From NCBI GenBank assembly GCA_027484685.1, contig JAIXSO010000046.1, positions 16,150 to 80,149 on the forward strand: DNA of 64,000 nt. Direction: 5' to 3'. Source of the DNA: Bacteroidota bacterium. Its GTDB lineage: Bacteria; Bacteroidota; Bacteroidia; UKL13-3. The translations under genes were made by a program, and so were the position numbers. The notes below the pieces were generated by a model, which searched no databases, had not been told where the DNA came from, and saw only the letters and a program-made list of their open reading frames with translations. This document shows, piece by piece, positions 23,001 to 32,478 of this stretch (positions are counted from its first letter, which is position 1; each line of letters opens with the position of its first letter).

Positions 23001-24891
23001 TATTACTGCCTAAAATGATATTATTAGAACCACCATTTTTTTGATAATAATACCAAAAAGCAATAGATGTATTGCCTGTTGGCAAATTAGTACCCGAACC
23101 AATAAAACCGTTACTGCCAGAAATGCGATAGGCAGCATCAGGTGTAGCAAAACGATCGGTATCTTTTACTGTGTTGTTAAGTGTTAATAAAAAATTATTA
23201 ATACGATCCCTATTATTATCTGCATTATCTGCAATCCAATGACGAACCAAGTTAACATCTATTGTATTTAGGCCGTAAACAATGGTTTTGGTTTGTGCAA
23301 CACCAACCCCACATGAGGTAACTGGTGCAACACTAATTGTTCCGCCATTTGCGGCAGGAGTAACTGTAATAATGTTTGTATTAGATGTACCAACCCAACC
23401 AGAAGGTAAAGTCCAAACATACGAAGTAGCTCCTGTAACAGCCGCAATACTATATGTAATTGATGTTGTATTACAAACGTTGGTTAAACCAGTAATTGGT
23501 CCAGCTAAATTACACGCACCTAGTTGTGTAAAATAGGCGTTAGTACCTTGGTTACCTCCTACAATGACCGAATTTCCATTTTTAGATACTTCAATATCCC
23601 AACCCAAATCACCAGATGAAGTGCCAAAACGGGTACTCCAAACGTAATTGCCAAGAGTGTTTAGCTTACTTACAAAACCATCTGTAGTACCTGCGCTTGT
23701 TAGCAAGGATGCGCCAATTCCTATTGGAAACTCCGCTGTGTTTTCAAACTGACCAGTAGCGTATACATTTTCATTTGTATCTATGGTCATACCATACAAC
23801 AAGTCGTTTCCTGTGCCACCCATAGGTTTAACCCAAGTTGCTGTTGCCAAATTGGTATCAACTTTAGCAACAAAAATATCTGTACTACCTAAACTAGTAA
23901 AGTTTTGTGCAGTACCATTGGGGTTTAAATTACATACATTTGAAAAATGTCCTGCTATATAGGCTGAACCTTTTCCGTTTAACCTAATATTATTAATTGC
24001 ATCAGCTCCTGTGCTACCCACTTTTCGTGCCCATAAAAAAGTACCCGAGCCATTTAGTTTTGATATAAACGCATCTGTGTTTCCTGAATTTGCCAAGGTT
24101 ATGGAAGTGCCACTAAACGTTGCTGCTCCTCTGTATGTACCTACAACGTAAGCATTACCTGAAGCATCAACATCTAAATCATTAATGGCATCATCAACTG
24201 TACCACCACCAACACGTTGCACCCATTGAATGCCGTATGAAAAATCATACTTGGCAATAAAACCATCTAAAGCACCACTTGAAGAAATTAATTGACTTCC
24301 ACCATACAAATTAAAGTTTACGTTGGCACTTCCTATCGTTCCAACCAAATACACATTCGAGTTTAAGTCTGCTTTAATTGCTAATCCACTTTCATCACCC
24401 GTGCTTCCAATTCTAAAATTACGAATTAAAGTGCCGGCACCATCAAAATAAAGCATAAAAATATCAGCATTACCAGCTGATGTTAAATTAAAGGTACCAT
24501 TTGAAGCAAAAATGGAAGTTGTTCCCTGAAAAAATCCTGTTACGTGAAGTCCTCCACTGTTATCTAAAAAAATGGCATTTACTTGGTCGCCTTGTGTACC
24601 CCCAATTCTTCTTACCCAAGTAAAATCACCAAAAGCATTGTATTTTGCAATAAAAGCATCGTATTGCCCTGATGAAGTAATGTTGGCTTGCCCTGCACCA
24701 AAATCCATATCAACACTACCAAAAAAGTACCCAGCTATATAAACATTACCGCTGGCATCTGTTGCAGTTGAAGTAACACGGGCGTTGCCCGAAGCGTTAC
24801 CAAAGGTGTTTTGCCAATTGGTAATTGGCGTTTGTGCTTGTAATCCATAAATGGAACAAAAGCAATAAATTAGTAATAGTATTTTTTTCAT
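17092..24891 (-). CDS. Giant secreted SBBP/LamG protein with T9SS type A tail
   Basis: The 2599-residue protein starts with a signal peptide (MKKILLLIYCFCSIYGLQAQ). SBBP-type propeller repeats follow (about 20-460; DASGNVYIAGYF, FIAKYN, WVRRIGG), then an Ig/PKD-like domain. Five LamG-like lectin modules come next, about 540-740, 880-1080, 1205-1400, 1495-1700 and 1790-1995 (repeated WYHI..NG...YVNG and FDDIxIYNR). After them are GCDSI...LNLTI repeats and a type A T9SS sorting domain (MYPNPANKILIINN ... GKIANQKLVIAK). It should be exported by the T9SS encoded at 40.8-46.6 kb and held at the surface or released, probably for adhesion. ATG 24891 gives the signal peptide; eight more codons extend upstream. 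Confidence 0.88.
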   Translation of the reverse strand: MKKILLLIYCFCSIYGLQAQTPITNWQNTFGNASGNARVTSTATDASGNVYIAGYFFGSVDMDFGAGQANITSSGQYDAFIAKYNAFGDFTWVRRIGGTQGDQVNAIFLDNSGGLHVTGFFQGTTSIFASNGTFNLTSAGNADIFMLYFDGAGTLIRNFRIGSTGDESGLAIKADLNSNVYLVGTIGSANVNFNLYGGSQLISSSGALDGFIAKYDFSYGIQWVQRVGGGTVDDAINDLDVDASGNAYVVGTYRGAATFSGTSITLANSGNTDAFISKLNGSGTFLWARKVGSTGADAINNIRLNGKGSAYIAGHFSNVCNLNPNGTAQNFTSLGSTDIFVAKVDTNLATATWVKPMGGTGNDLLYGMTIDTNENVYATGQFENTAEFPIGIGASLLTSAGTTDGFVSKLNTLGNYVWSTRFGTSSGDLGWDIEVSKNGNSVIVGGNQGTNAYFTQLGACNLAGPITGLTNVCNTTSITYSIAAVTGATSYVWTLPSGWVGTSNTNIITVTPAANGGTISVAPVTSCGVGVAQTKTIVYGLNTIDVNLVRHWIADNADNNRDRINNFLLTLNNTVKDTDRFATPDAAYRISGSNGFIGSGTNLPTGNTSIAFWYYYQKNGGSNNIILGSNTGTIPAGHPLLLTDNNSDRLFPWSNTGGAIGSGIVFTPNTWHHIALARNGSNFTLYLNGTQVATGTNLATSNFDRIGNNRPGFETQGATGKFDEIRIYNIQLNASQVQNIYNFGQVRRLNISQPTCAGSTRSHAVNFSATAANYQWFKNTSAVGTNSPTYANTSVLGDTLIAVRIENQCITENYQYAYQVSNPVTNNLTETACGSFVVGTKRYYRSGAYKDTLKTINGCDSIINLALTINNSTAIKGTDNLIHYFTLNISDTLNRADTLVDMIGGNNLLNLSGRDYQNDRKGNANASIRLQQYPMIFKTSIPKSNTTISFWYYYNNSSMIDNVLLSGTNNSNTIFLAINTLGELYSSNNAVAITKHTTPLQNLIWYHLSMAFDASNNATVYLNGEQVYTITGLNASNISAIGGRITYQNTGVGHYDDIRVYNRILSAAEIRQVLRRPGLLNWKQASKFCVGENLNYTYSVNDTNETLFEVYRNNTLVSTNLTGALNNLTIADTSITIRVFNNCMVESFITKLNVNRQRDTIIANACGNYSFNNKTYTTSGLFYDTIQHSATCTTYYSLYVNINDTFAPRVSSNGLIRFWTAGVSDLSKDITRNDTLSLIGTGIAFGNGRTGAANNALVMTNTTSVIRTNIPVMTTGSISLWYRHAASATYKCLVGSNTNTLPIGHQILVVNSNSFRVVTFAGVEREIQNFVNNTWYHIVLTRNGSNYNLYVNGLLVSQGNDLSPANFDRIGNNRPGFENQGATGGGFDDIFIYNRELSLQEVQILNNTTSLLAVQKSVSNCLGSNASVNFQFSNATGANYTTWRGNNKIADTSNAVINSVMLSDTSNIRVMALRNCNAVEYLVRLNVNSQSLNLNNGLLRFWSMKNTDDRKSLTNGITQFSLSTTDFGSNTTGRNNLDVNGALNIPNKDNQWINTDLGNELQNNQPYTVSFWHSSLFNNQVTTDGYLISNSNVSSVAPVILNINNQVQVLNIAGTAIYTAPTSLVYGTYTHIAYANDGVGNYKLFINGNLVASGSGAPTWRPERIGNGRPGLTNRGARGGYDEIAIYNRVISDAEANELFKMPAIVNTPVSVITCNGNQTRLAWDFAPSTTAKYTYLKNAQVAGVDSTGLTFAPATTDTLVGISISNGCANIQLHTRINKNSTNLNNGLVRFWTMNAKDKEQSLAREPFNPVQQFQRSSVTSMPYTLGRTSASQSALLINTKTTFINTNISLSAFTNTSVSFWYKPNVVIGVEENRVLLSGTNSPAILIAQVVGSEIRLRPIAATDNFLDNAFYVLTQGVFHHIVLVRTGGSNYEVYVNDTLRLSGTGISTNNIGRIGNVHDNSVINRGALGVFDDIAIYSRTIARDEVSALFRLPSLTDIPDTSVLCAGASRNFAFNFATSNAARYRVTKTAAPPSSLVTQLNANGTSATTTALAGEAISAVQSVGCTQMRYNFYPTVQGTSSPGPALTYNPVTRNVSVTSTFNTVKLFRNGVMVVNNTNSGNLNYNSPFRCGNYYAEYLNTGSSCPSISPTINVLPNDTFNKSASLCAGGIITFGSLNITNPGMYIQTFTGVAGNCDSTVRLTVIVGQASTSSISRTGCGSLTIFGNTYTQSGQYKDTIINAAGCDSIVTLNLTINSGGPAINNIVQSTCNSFILNGKTYTNTGIYRDTLFGASATGCDSILVLNLTIQKNGSTQNISACKSYVIKGVTITQSGTYRDTLTNTAGCDSIIVYNLNITTVNKTVTKTGNTLTAAANANYIWINCSTNLPIANANMQSYTPTVSGNYKVIITQNGCIDTSVCISVNIINCNLQLTHSVLNPTDTIRCKQVRVNIANGTLPIALKLTWSTNSVGSIINITDSTYTFNNACPETYKLVATDDNGCKDSINFTINEPTIGVNDINVNSFSMYPNPANKILIINNLSKESQINIFDITGRIIYSENILTSNTELNIENWKDGIYTVQVITEGKIANQKLVIAK

Positions 24892-25238
24892 TTTGTGATT
24901 TGTTTGTCGGATCAAAAATGAAGTAAGGAGGGGGTTAAAATTTTGTAAGTTTATAAAACCGATTGTTTTTTAAATGAAAAGTATATTTTAGTTGGTGAAG
25001 TTTTAATAATACGGTTGTTTTACAGTTATTGTAAATTGAACTTCTAATATTATTGTAATATACTTATTGTCAGTTATTTGAAAAAGAGTGCTTTTGTTTA
25101 GTTTTTCAGAATGGTGTTTTTTAAATTTTGCTTTATTAACTACATTAGCAATTTGATTGGTGTTTTTTAAGGTTTGGTAAAATACCAATCTATATTTTAT
25201 AGCATTAAACTACATTTGTTAACTATTAAAACTACGAT
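24892..25238. other. Divergent intergenic region before the histidine kinase
   Basis: About 350 AT-rich bases. A TACATTTG box at 25211-25218 is the likely -7 element of the kinase gene. No other element was recognised. Confidence 0.5.
25211..25218 (+). promoter_or_regulatory. Candidate -7 box of the LytS-type kinase
   Basis: TACATTTG matches TAnnTTTG and lies 20 bases before the TTG start at 25239. No TTG at the usual -33 distance was found. Confidence 0.45.
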
Positions 25239-28130
25239 TTGAGAGCGTTTGTAATTATTTTATTATTAATAATGCCTATTTTAATTAAGGCACAGCAGCC
25301 TTATTATACAGTATTAAACGATACAAAGGGATTGCCATCAAATAATGTATATAATATTTTACAAGATAAAAAAGGGTATATTTGGATAGCAAGCCAAGAG
25401 GGCATAAGCCGCTATGATGGGTTTAATTTTAAAACATACAAAAATCCTAAACAAACCTCGGCCGCAGGCAGTAATTTAAAAGAAGATTGTTTGGGTAGGA
25501 TTTGGTATCAAAATTTTGATGGTTACTGTTATTACATTGAAAATGATTCGCTCCATGCTTTAAAACAAAACAAACCAATTGGCTTTTTTGCTTTTGGAAT
25601 AACCAATAGTTATTTATTCTTACTTCAAAGTAAAGGTATTGATGTTTATGAAATTAAAACCTTACATTTAATTAAAACAATACCATTTTTATATGATACT
25701 AAGGATTTTAACAACACCACCTGCTTTAATAATAGTTATTACTTTACAGCAAATAAAATCCTTTATAAAATCACCTCCAATTTAACATTAATAGCTACTA
25801 ATGCCAAAATTTCAAGCAATGAAAAAAACAATCAAATATATACCACCAATAAAAATTTGGTGTTAACTGCTCGAGAAAATGAAAACGAACAATTATATTT
25901 TATTGAAAAAGATAAGTTGCAACCTGCTTTTAAAATAAGAGGACTACAACTTATTCAAAATTTACATTTGATTGATAATGACTATTGGGTGTTAGGCCCA
26001 AATGGTGCATATGTATTTGGCAAAAATGGAAACAAACACTATTTTAAAAATCAAAATATTTCATGTGTAATAAAAGATAGAGATAATAACTATTGGGTAT
26101 CATCGGTTAATAAAGGTATATTCATTATTCCTTCGCTTCAAACCACATTTGTTTCTATTGAAAATTATGTACCTAGTTTGTTTGAAAAAACAAAAGAAGG
26201 CTATGTACTTTTTACTCAAAATAATGAAGTGGTAGCGTTAAACAACAACTTTGAACCACGTAAAAAACTATTTATCAATCCTAGTAATTCATCAATATAT
26301 TATACCTACTACGATTCGAGTTTAGATGTATTATTTACGTCATCGTTGGGCACAGGTATTTTCAAGTCAAAGCCATTTGGTTTTATTAAACATGAAGATT
26401 TTGCTTTAAAATCAATTGCAAAAATTGATCATAAATATTATGTACAAGCCACAAGTGGCTATGCTAATTTGGTTGTTTCTCCAAATGCCAATAGAAATAT
26501 TCCATCAAAATGGGATGGTTTTTACAATAAAAAACTAAAAGAAGGGAATGGAGAGGTGGCCAAGTTTATAAGTAGTATTAGGGCCAAAACAGTAGCATAT
26601 AGTCCAATTGAAAATGCTATTTACTGCGGTTCTAATATTGGTCTTCATAAGCAAACCATTTATAGTCAAACTGAAATTAAGCAAAACAATCAAAGTGTTT
26701 TTGTTTCAAAGCTAATAGCTTTTAAATCGTTTATATTGGCGCTAACCACTAAAGGCGAGTTAATTACAATTACAAACGATACTTTATTTAATACACTTAA
26801 TAACCTGCCAAATATTGATATTAAAGAAATAAAAAAAATAAAAGCTTTTGGCACTAACTTATGTATTTTAGGTAATGATAAATTTATAATTATTGATACA
26901 GAAAATTTATATAAAACCATTTATCAATTATCAATACAGCTAAAAACAAGCGAAATAAATGATTTTATTTTAGAGGAAAATAAACTTCATATTTTAACAC
27001 ATAATAATGTAATAAGTGTAGCCGTAAATGGAATTAATAAATTGGAAGTTAAGCCCAATTTTGTAATAGAAAATTACCAAATAAATGGAAAGCAATATGC
27101 CTTAATAAGCAGGTCGTTATCTTACCAAGAAAACAATATTATTATCAATTATGCATTGCTTAATTATGCTCAATTTCAGAACCAAAATATTGCTTACAAA
27201 ATAAACAACGAAAACTGGGTTAATACCATGCCTAATGTGCGTTCTCTTCAGTTTGCCTCGCTTTCACCTGGTAATTATACCATTCAGTTTAAAATTAATA
27301 ATACCGTACTTACTAATGCTGTTGTAAACTTTAAAATTAATAAACCTTTTTGGTTAGAATGGTGGTTTTTGCTATTAATAATTGCCGTTTTAACTATATC
27401 AGGACTAGGATATTATAAATGGCAAATTAGTTTGTTAATAAAAAAGAATAAACTAATAACCGAAAAAATGACTTTGGAAAACGAGTTAAATAAATCAAAG
27501 TTAACTTCTATCAAGTCGCAAATGAATCCTCATTTTTTTTACAATGCACTTAATACCATTCAATCGTATATTTTTATTAACGATAAAAAAAATGCAAGCA
27601 ATTACTTGTCTAAGTTTTCGAAACTAACACGTATGATACTTGAAATGAGCGAAAAGGATACTATTACCATAGGCGAAGAAATAGAAGCACTAAGCCTCTA
27701 TCTTGCCTTGGAACAAATGCGTTTTGAAGACGACTTTTACTTCGAAATAAAAATATGTGTTGATTTAGATAAAGAAATGGATAAAATACCTCCTATGTTG
27801 GTGCAGCCTTATGTAGAAAATGCTATTAAACATGGCTTGCTTCATAAAGAAGGAAAGAAAAATTTATCTATTTTATTTGATTGTATTGAAAATAATCTGA
27901 TAGTAACTATTAACGATAATGGAGTGGGCCGTAAACGTTCTGAACAGTTGAATAAAATAAAAGATAGTAAGCATCAGTCTTTTTCCACCCAAGCTAATAA
28001 AAAGCGTTTAGAAATTTTAAACCAAAGTAAAAACAAGCCTGTAGCCGTAATTATTACCGATAATTATAACGAAATTGGAAATGCAACAGGAACTACCGTA
28101 ACACTAACCATACCCTTAAGTTTAAACTAA
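25239..28130 (+). CDS. Propeller-type sensor histidine kinase, LytS family
   Basis: The 963-residue protein has a signal peptide (MRAFVIILLLIMPILIKAQ), a periplasmic two-component propeller (GLPSNNVYNILQDKKGYIWIAS and repeats), a Y_Y_Y-like domain (about 640-700) and one membrane helix (about 706-728). The cytoplasmic His_kinase domain has phosphoacceptor His near 764 in QMNPHFFYNALN, and an HATPase with PMLVQPYVENAIKHG and NDNGVGRKRS. It senses an extracytoplasmic signal and phosphorylates the adjacent LytTR regulator. The start is TTG 25239, the only one giving the signal peptide; an in-frame stop lies just upstream. Confidence 0.9.
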   Translation: MRAFVIILLLIMPILIKAQQPYYTVLNDTKGLPSNNVYNILQDKKGYIWIASQEGISRYDGFNFKTYKNPKQTSAAGSNLKEDCLGRIWYQNFDGYCYYIENDSLHALKQNKPIGFFAFGITNSYLFLLQSKGIDVYEIKTLHLIKTIPFLYDTKDFNNTTCFNNSYYFTANKILYKITSNLTLIATNAKISSNEKNNQIYTTNKNLVLTARENENEQLYFIEKDKLQPAFKIRGLQLIQNLHLIDNDYWVLGPNGAYVFGKNGNKHYFKNQNISCVIKDRDNNYWVSSVNKGIFIIPSLQTTFVSIENYVPSLFEKTKEGYVLFTQNNEVVALNNNFEPRKKLFINPSNSSIYYTYYDSSLDVLFTSSLGTGIFKSKPFGFIKHEDFALKSIAKIDHKYYVQATSGYANLVVSPNANRNIPSKWDGFYNKKLKEGNGEVAKFISSIRAKTVAYSPIENAIYCGSNIGLHKQTIYSQTEIKQNNQSVFVSKLIAFKSFILALTTKGELITITNDTLFNTLNNLPNIDIKEIKKIKAFGTNLCILGNDKFIIIDTENLYKTIYQLSIQLKTSEINDFILEENKLHILTHNNVISVAVNGINKLEVKPNFVIENYQINGKQYALISRSLSYQENNIIINYALLNYAQFQNQNIAYKINNENWVNTMPNVRSLQFASLSPGNYTIQFKINNTVLTNAVVNFKINKPFWLEWWFLLLIIAVLTISGLGYYKWQISLLIKKNKLITEKMTLENELNKSKLTSIKSQMNPHFFYNALNTIQSYIFINDKKNASNYLSKFSKLTRMILEMSEKDTITIGEEIEALSLYLALEQMRFEDDFYFEIKICVDLDKEMDKIPPMLVQPYVENAIKHGLLHKEGKKNLSILFDCIENNLIVTINDNGVGRKRSEQLNKIKDSKHQSFSTQANKKRLEILNQSKNKPVAVIITDNYNEIGNATGTTVTLTIPLSLN

Positions 28131-28133
28131 AAC

Positions 28134-28883
28134 ATGTACAAAGCTATAATTATAGATGATGAAAAAATGGCTCGCACCTTATTGGAAGGCATGCTTAATG
28201 AATATTGTAAAGATATAACCATTGTAGAAAGCTGTAAAGATTTACCAACTGGTGTAAAAGCAATACGAAAACTCAATCCTGATTTGGTGTTTTTAGACAT
28301 AGAAATGCCCGGACATAGTGGTTTGGAATTGTTAGAGTTTTTTAACGATGAGGAAATAAATTTTTCGGTAATTTTTACCACAGCTTATAACCAATATGCC
28401 GTTCAAGCATTTAAGTTTTCGGCTATTGATTATTTACTAAAGCCTATTGAAATTACTGATTTAGAGACTGCATTGGAACGTTTTAGAAAACAAAATCACA
28501 AACAAAATTTTGGTATTTTAAAGGATAATTTATCAAACACTATCCAACAAAGGAAATTGGCCATTTATACCACAGGGTCCATAAAATTTATTGATATAAA
28601 CGAAATATTGTTTTTTAAAGCCGATGGTGCATATACACGCATTATTTTAAACGATGAAACCGAAATTTTGGCAAGTAAAAGCCTTAAAACGTATGAGGAT
28701 ATTTTAGCTGATACTGCTTTCTTCTTCAGAAGTCATAAATCTTACATAGTTAATATCAATTATATAACTGAATATGTAAGAAATGATGGGGGATATGCAT
28801 TGGTAAATAAAGAACACCAAGTATCGGTATCAACCGACAAGTTGGATACACTACTAAACTTAATTAGCCGCAAAGGGAAATAG
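28134..28883 (+). CDS. LytTR family response regulator
   Basis: The 249-residue protein has a receiver (IIDDEKMA, phosphoacceptor Asp in LVFLDIEMPGHSG, Thr in FTTAYNQYAVQAF, Lys in YLLKPI) and a C-terminal LytTR DNA-binding domain (about 140-245, KFIDINEILFFKADGAYTRI ... FFRSHKSYIVNINYI). It follows the kinase after three bases and is its cognate output. Target genes are not evident; the divergent giant secreted protein is one candidate. Confidence 0.92.
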   Translation: MYKAIIIDDEKMARTLLEGMLNEYCKDITIVESCKDLPTGVKAIRKLNPDLVFLDIEMPGHSGLELLEFFNDEEINFSVIFTTAYNQYAVQAFKFSAIDYLLKPIEITDLETALERFRKQNHKQNFGILKDNLSNTIQQRKLAIYTTGSIKFIDINEILFFKADGAYTRIILNDETEILASKSLKTYEDILADTAFFFRSHKSYIVNINYITEYVRNDGGYALVNKEHQVSVSTDKLDTLLNLISRKGK

Positions 28884-29003
28884 TTATAAGTAAAACGTCA
28901 TTGCGAACACAGTGAAGCAATCTCAAGCGAGTTTGGGATTTGTAATAAAACTTCTATACCTGATACAATGTAGCCTGATACTACCCAATAGCCCCGCATT
29001 TAG

Positions 29004-29477
29004 TTATGCTATGTTTGTGCTATAAAAAGTTTGAATTACTTTATCTATATTAACTTCATCCCAACGCAATAAATTATATTGAATTAACAGAGGCTCATCC
29101 TGATTAAGTATTTTTAGAATGTAGTGCCCTTGTGCTTTGGTTTTCTCTCTTTCTTTTCTTATGAAAGCTGATTTTATTGGTATAGTTATCTTCTTACTTT
29201 CGTCTTTATCTTGATATTCTACATATAAATTTTCTGTGTCTGTATAAATTTTTTGAATGTAAATAACTGCTTTTTTTTGTAAACTAAAGAAAGCCACTAA
29301 TAATGCTATCAATATTACAATACTTGGCATTGTTAAATTTATTCCACCTAAAATGAAGAATAGTAAAAGAAATATAATTATTGCAAACCTCGTGTTTACC
29401 CAAACTCTCTTACTATAATTTAAGGCTTGTTCAATAGAAAAAACTTGATTTGCTTTTAAAATACTATCATTCATCAT
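29004..29477 (-). CDS. Small membrane protein, YcxB-like, unknown
   Basis: The 157-residue protein has two adjacent membrane helices (about 31-68; FAIIIFLLLFFILGG and IVILIALLVAFFSLQKK) followed by a cytoplasmic beta-rich domain (YIQKIYTDTENLYVEYQDKDESKKITIPI ... YILKILNQDEPLLIQYNLLRWDEV). The layout resembles YcxB-like/PH-like bacterial proteins. No conserved neighbour helps; function unknown. Confidence 0.6.
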   Translation of the reverse strand: MMNDSILKANQVFSIEQALNYSKRVWVNTRFAIIIFLLLFFILGGINLTMPSIVILIALLVAFFSLQKKAVIYIQKIYTDTENLYVEYQDKDESKKITIPIKSAFIRKEREKTKAQGHYILKILNQDEPLLIQYNLLRWDEVNIDKVIQTFYSTNIA

Positions 29478-29667
29478 TTTCTAGCTTCCTTGATTTGTTT
29501 TAACATTTTTAGTATATCATTTATGCCCGCACTAACCAATATTTTTTATTCGATTCAAATAAACTGTTTTTATTTTTTCAATATATAATTATCATAACAT
29601 AATTAAGTTGTTAACACTATAACCGTCTGAAAGTAATTTCTAACAACTATCAACTGCCAATAATCAA

Positions 29668-32340
29668 CTAATTATCATACCCCAAATTAGGAGCTAACCA
29701 TTTTTCAACGTAGTCAATGCTTACGTTTTTGCGTTTGGCATATTCTTCTACTTGGTCTTTTTGAATTTTACCAACTGCAAAGTATTTACTTGCCTCGTTG
29801 GCAAAATAAAAACCACTTACTGCCGAAGCTGGATACATGGCAAAGTTTTCGGTTAAAACAATACCAGCATTTTTTTCTGCTTGCAAAATATCAAACAACT
29901 TACGTTTTTCGGTATGGTCTGGGCAGGCAGGATAACCTGGCGCAGGACGAATGCTGTTGTATTTTTCTCTGATTATTTCATCATCGGTTAATTGCTCATT
30001 TGGTGCAAAACCCCAATATTCTTTTCTAACCAATTCGTGCATTTTTTCTGCAAAAGCCTCAGCTAATCTATCGGCAATGGCTTTAATCATAATGCTATTG
30101 TAATCGTCATGGTCTTTTTCGTATGCTTCTACCAAAGGCTCAATTCCAATTCCGGCAGTTACCGCAAACATGCCTAAATAATCTTTTTTACCACTTTCTT
30201 TTGGAGCCACAAAATCAGCCAAACATAAGTAAGGTTGTCCATCGGCCTTTTCGCCTTGTTGGCGCAAATAGTTGAAAGTTGTTGGTTGTCCGTTGTTAGA
30301 AATAATTACATCATCACCATCAGCATTTGCTTCATAAAAACCAATTACTCCACGAGCAGTAAGTAGTTTTTCGTTAATTACTTTATCGAGCATTTTGTTG
30401 GCATCGTCAAATAATTTTTTGGCTTCTACACCAACTATTTCATCATTAAAAATGGCAGGATAACGCCCAACTAATTCCCAAGTTAAAAAGAAAGGAGTCC
30501 AATCAATGCGTTGGCGCAATTCTTCTAACGGAAAATTATCAAATACTTTTGTGCCTAAAAATTTAGGTGCAACAATATTGTCAAAACTAACAGGAATTTT
30601 ATTGGTTCTTGCTTTTGCTAAATCAACCGAGTTTTTATCTTTTTTACGGTTTTTATAATCTATTCTAAATTGTTCGTACTCGTCTTTAAATTTCTTTTCC
30701 GAAGCTGCTCGTTGGTCTGGACTAATTAAACTTGCCGCCACAGGTACGCTTTTACTTGCATCTAACACATGCACAACTGGTCCGCTATAAACTGGGTCAA
30801 TTTTTACGGCTGTATGCGCACGGCTGGTTGTAGCACCTCCAATTAACAAAGGAATTTTCATTCCTAAACGTTCCATTTCTTTGGCTACATGCACCATTTC
30901 ATCCAAGCTTGGTGTAATCAATCCACTTAAACCAATTACATCTACATTTTCTTTAATGGCGGTTTCCAAAATTTTATCGGCAGGAACCATTACCCCAATA
31001 TCAATTATTTCGTAATTGTTACAAGCCAACACCACACCTACAATGTTTTTACCAATATCATGTACATCACCCTTTACAGTTGCCATTAATATACGGCCTT
31101 GGTTGGTGGTCATGTTACCATTTTTACGTTTTTCTTCTTCCATATAAGGCATTAAAACAGCTACTGCTTTTTTCATTACACGAGCACTTTTTACCACCTG
31201 CGGTAAAAACATTTTTCCAGCACCAAACAAATCACCCACAATGTTCATTCCAGCCATTAAAGGGCCTTCAATCACTTCAAGTGGTTTGTCGTAAATTAAC
31301 CTTGCCTCTTCGGTATCTGCTTCTACAAACTCAACAATTCCTTTTATTAATGCATGACTCAAACGCTCTTGAACCGTTCCTTTACGCCATTCATCATCTA
31401 CAATACTTTCTTTTCCTTTTCCTTTAACACGTTCTGCTAGTTCCAATAAACGTTCGGTGGCATCGTCTCTTCTGTCCAATAAAACATCTTCAACATGTTC
31501 TAACAGTTCTTTGTCAATCTCGCTATAAACTTCCAATTGACTTGGGTTTACAATGCCCATATCCATTCCGTTATTGATGGCATGAAATAAAAACGCTGAG
31601 TGCATGGCTTCACGCACTTTATCATTTCCTCTGAACGAAAAAGAAACATTGGAAACACCACCGCTCACTTTTGCACCTGGCAAATTTTCTTTAATCCATT
31701 TTGTTCCGTTAAAGAAATCGAGTGCATTTTTTCTATGCTCTTCCATGCCAGTAGCTACTGGAAAAATATTTGGATCAAAAATGATATCACCCGCAGGGAA
31801 ATGAACTTTTTCAGTTAAAACCCTGTAAGCTCTTTCAGCAATTTCAATTCTGCGTTCGTAGTTATCCGCTTGTCCTTGTTCGTCAAAAAGCATTACGATT
31901 ACCGCTGCACCAAAACGTTTTACAATTTTTGCTTGGCGGATAAATTCTTCTTCGCCACCTTTTAATGAGATAGAGTTTACCACACATTTCCCTTGCACAC
32001 ATTTTAATCCAGTTTCAATTATCTCCCATTTAGAGGAATCAATCATGATAGGAACACGAGAAATATCTGGTTCAGAGGCAATCAAATTTAAAAAGCGCAC
32101 CATTGATTCCACACCATCAATCATTCCTTCATCCATATTGATGTCGATAATTTGCGCACCGCCTTCTACCTGCTGACGAGCAACAGCTAAGGCTTCTTCA
32201 AAATTACCTTCACGAATAAGGCGTAAAAACATCTTAGAACCCGTTACATTGGTTCTTTCTCCCACATTTACAAAATTGGTATCTTTAGTAATTACCAATG
32301 GCTCCAAGCCCGAAAGGCGTAATGTATAATCTTTGTTCAT
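29668..32340 (-). CDS. metH: Methionine synthase, C-terminal half of split MetH
   Basis: The 890-residue protein begins at the pterin-binding domain ([31 protein letters not shown]), followed by the cobalamin cap and B12-binding domain ([11 protein letters not shown] near residue 425 with the lower-ligand His; [28 protein letters not shown]). It ends with the SAM-dependent activation domain ([15 protein letters not shown]). It transfers the methyl group of methyltetrahydrofolate to cob(I)alamin. The homocysteine-binding half is a separate gene at 32943-33947. A GxxExxY gene lies between them. Confidence 0.95.
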   Translation of the reverse strand: MNKDYTLRLSGLEPLVITKDTNFVNVGERTNVTGSKMFLRLIREGNFEEALAVARQQVEGGAQIIDINMDEGMIDGVESMVRFLNLIASEPDISRVPIMIDSSKWEIIETGLKCVQGKCVVNSISLKGGEEEFIRQAKIVKRFGAAVIVMLFDEQGQADNYERRIEIAERAYRVLTEKVHFPAGDIIFDPNIFPVATGMEEHRKNALDFFNGTKWIKENLPGAKVSGGVSNVSFSFRGNDKVREAMHSAFLFHAINNGMDMGIVNPSQLEVYSEIDKELLEHVEDVLLDRRDDATERLLELAERVKGKGKESIVDDEWRKGTVQERLSHALIKGIVEFVEADTEEARLIYDKPLEVIEGPLMAGMNIVGDLFGAGKMFLPQVVKSARVMKKAVAVLMPYMEEEKRKNGNMTTNQGRILMATVKGDVHDIGKNIVGVVLACNNYEIIDIGVMVPADKILETAIKENVDVIGLSGLITPSLDEMVHVAKEMERLGMKIPLLIGGATTSRAHTAVKIDPVYSGPVVHVLDASKSVPVAASLISPDQRAASEKKFKDEYEQFRIDYKNRKKDKNSVDLAKARTNKIPVSFDNIVAPKFLGTKVFDNFPLEELRQRIDWTPFFLTWELVGRYPAIFNDEIVGVEAKKLFDDANKMLDKVINEKLLTARGVIGFYEANADGDDVIISNNGQPTTFNYLRQQGEKADGQPYLCLADFVAPKESGKKDYLGMFAVTAGIGIEPLVEAYEKDHDDYNSIMIKAIADRLAEAFAEKMHELVRKEYWGFAPNEQLTDDEIIREKYNSIRPAPGYPACPDHTEKRKLFDILQAEKNAGIVLTENFAMYPASAVSGFYFANEASKYFAVGKIQKDQVEEYAKRKNVSIDYVEKWLAPNLGYDN

Positions 32341-32355
32341 TTATTTTTTTGCTTC

Positions 32356-32458
32356 TTTAACCACAGAGTTCACTGAGTTTTTAACACAGAGAACACGGAG
32401 TTCTTTTTTCTTTAAGCACAAAGTTCACTGTGGTATTTTTCACAGAGAGCACTGAGTT
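32356..32458. repeat. Left CACAGAG repeat block of the GxxExxY unit
   Basis: Four imperfect tandem units of the type cacagag-n-cac-t/g-gag. The outermost 13 bases, TTTAACCACAGAG (32356-32368), are the exact inverse of 32935-32947. Confidence 0.7.
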
Positions 32459-32478
32459 TAAATAATCTAATTCTTTTT

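Noticed and set aside
18206..23536. Several plus-strand ORFs of 68-124 codons inside the giant LamG gene
   Set aside because: All lie opposite the long minus-strand frame, match the antisense of its repeats and lack promoters or recognisable domains.
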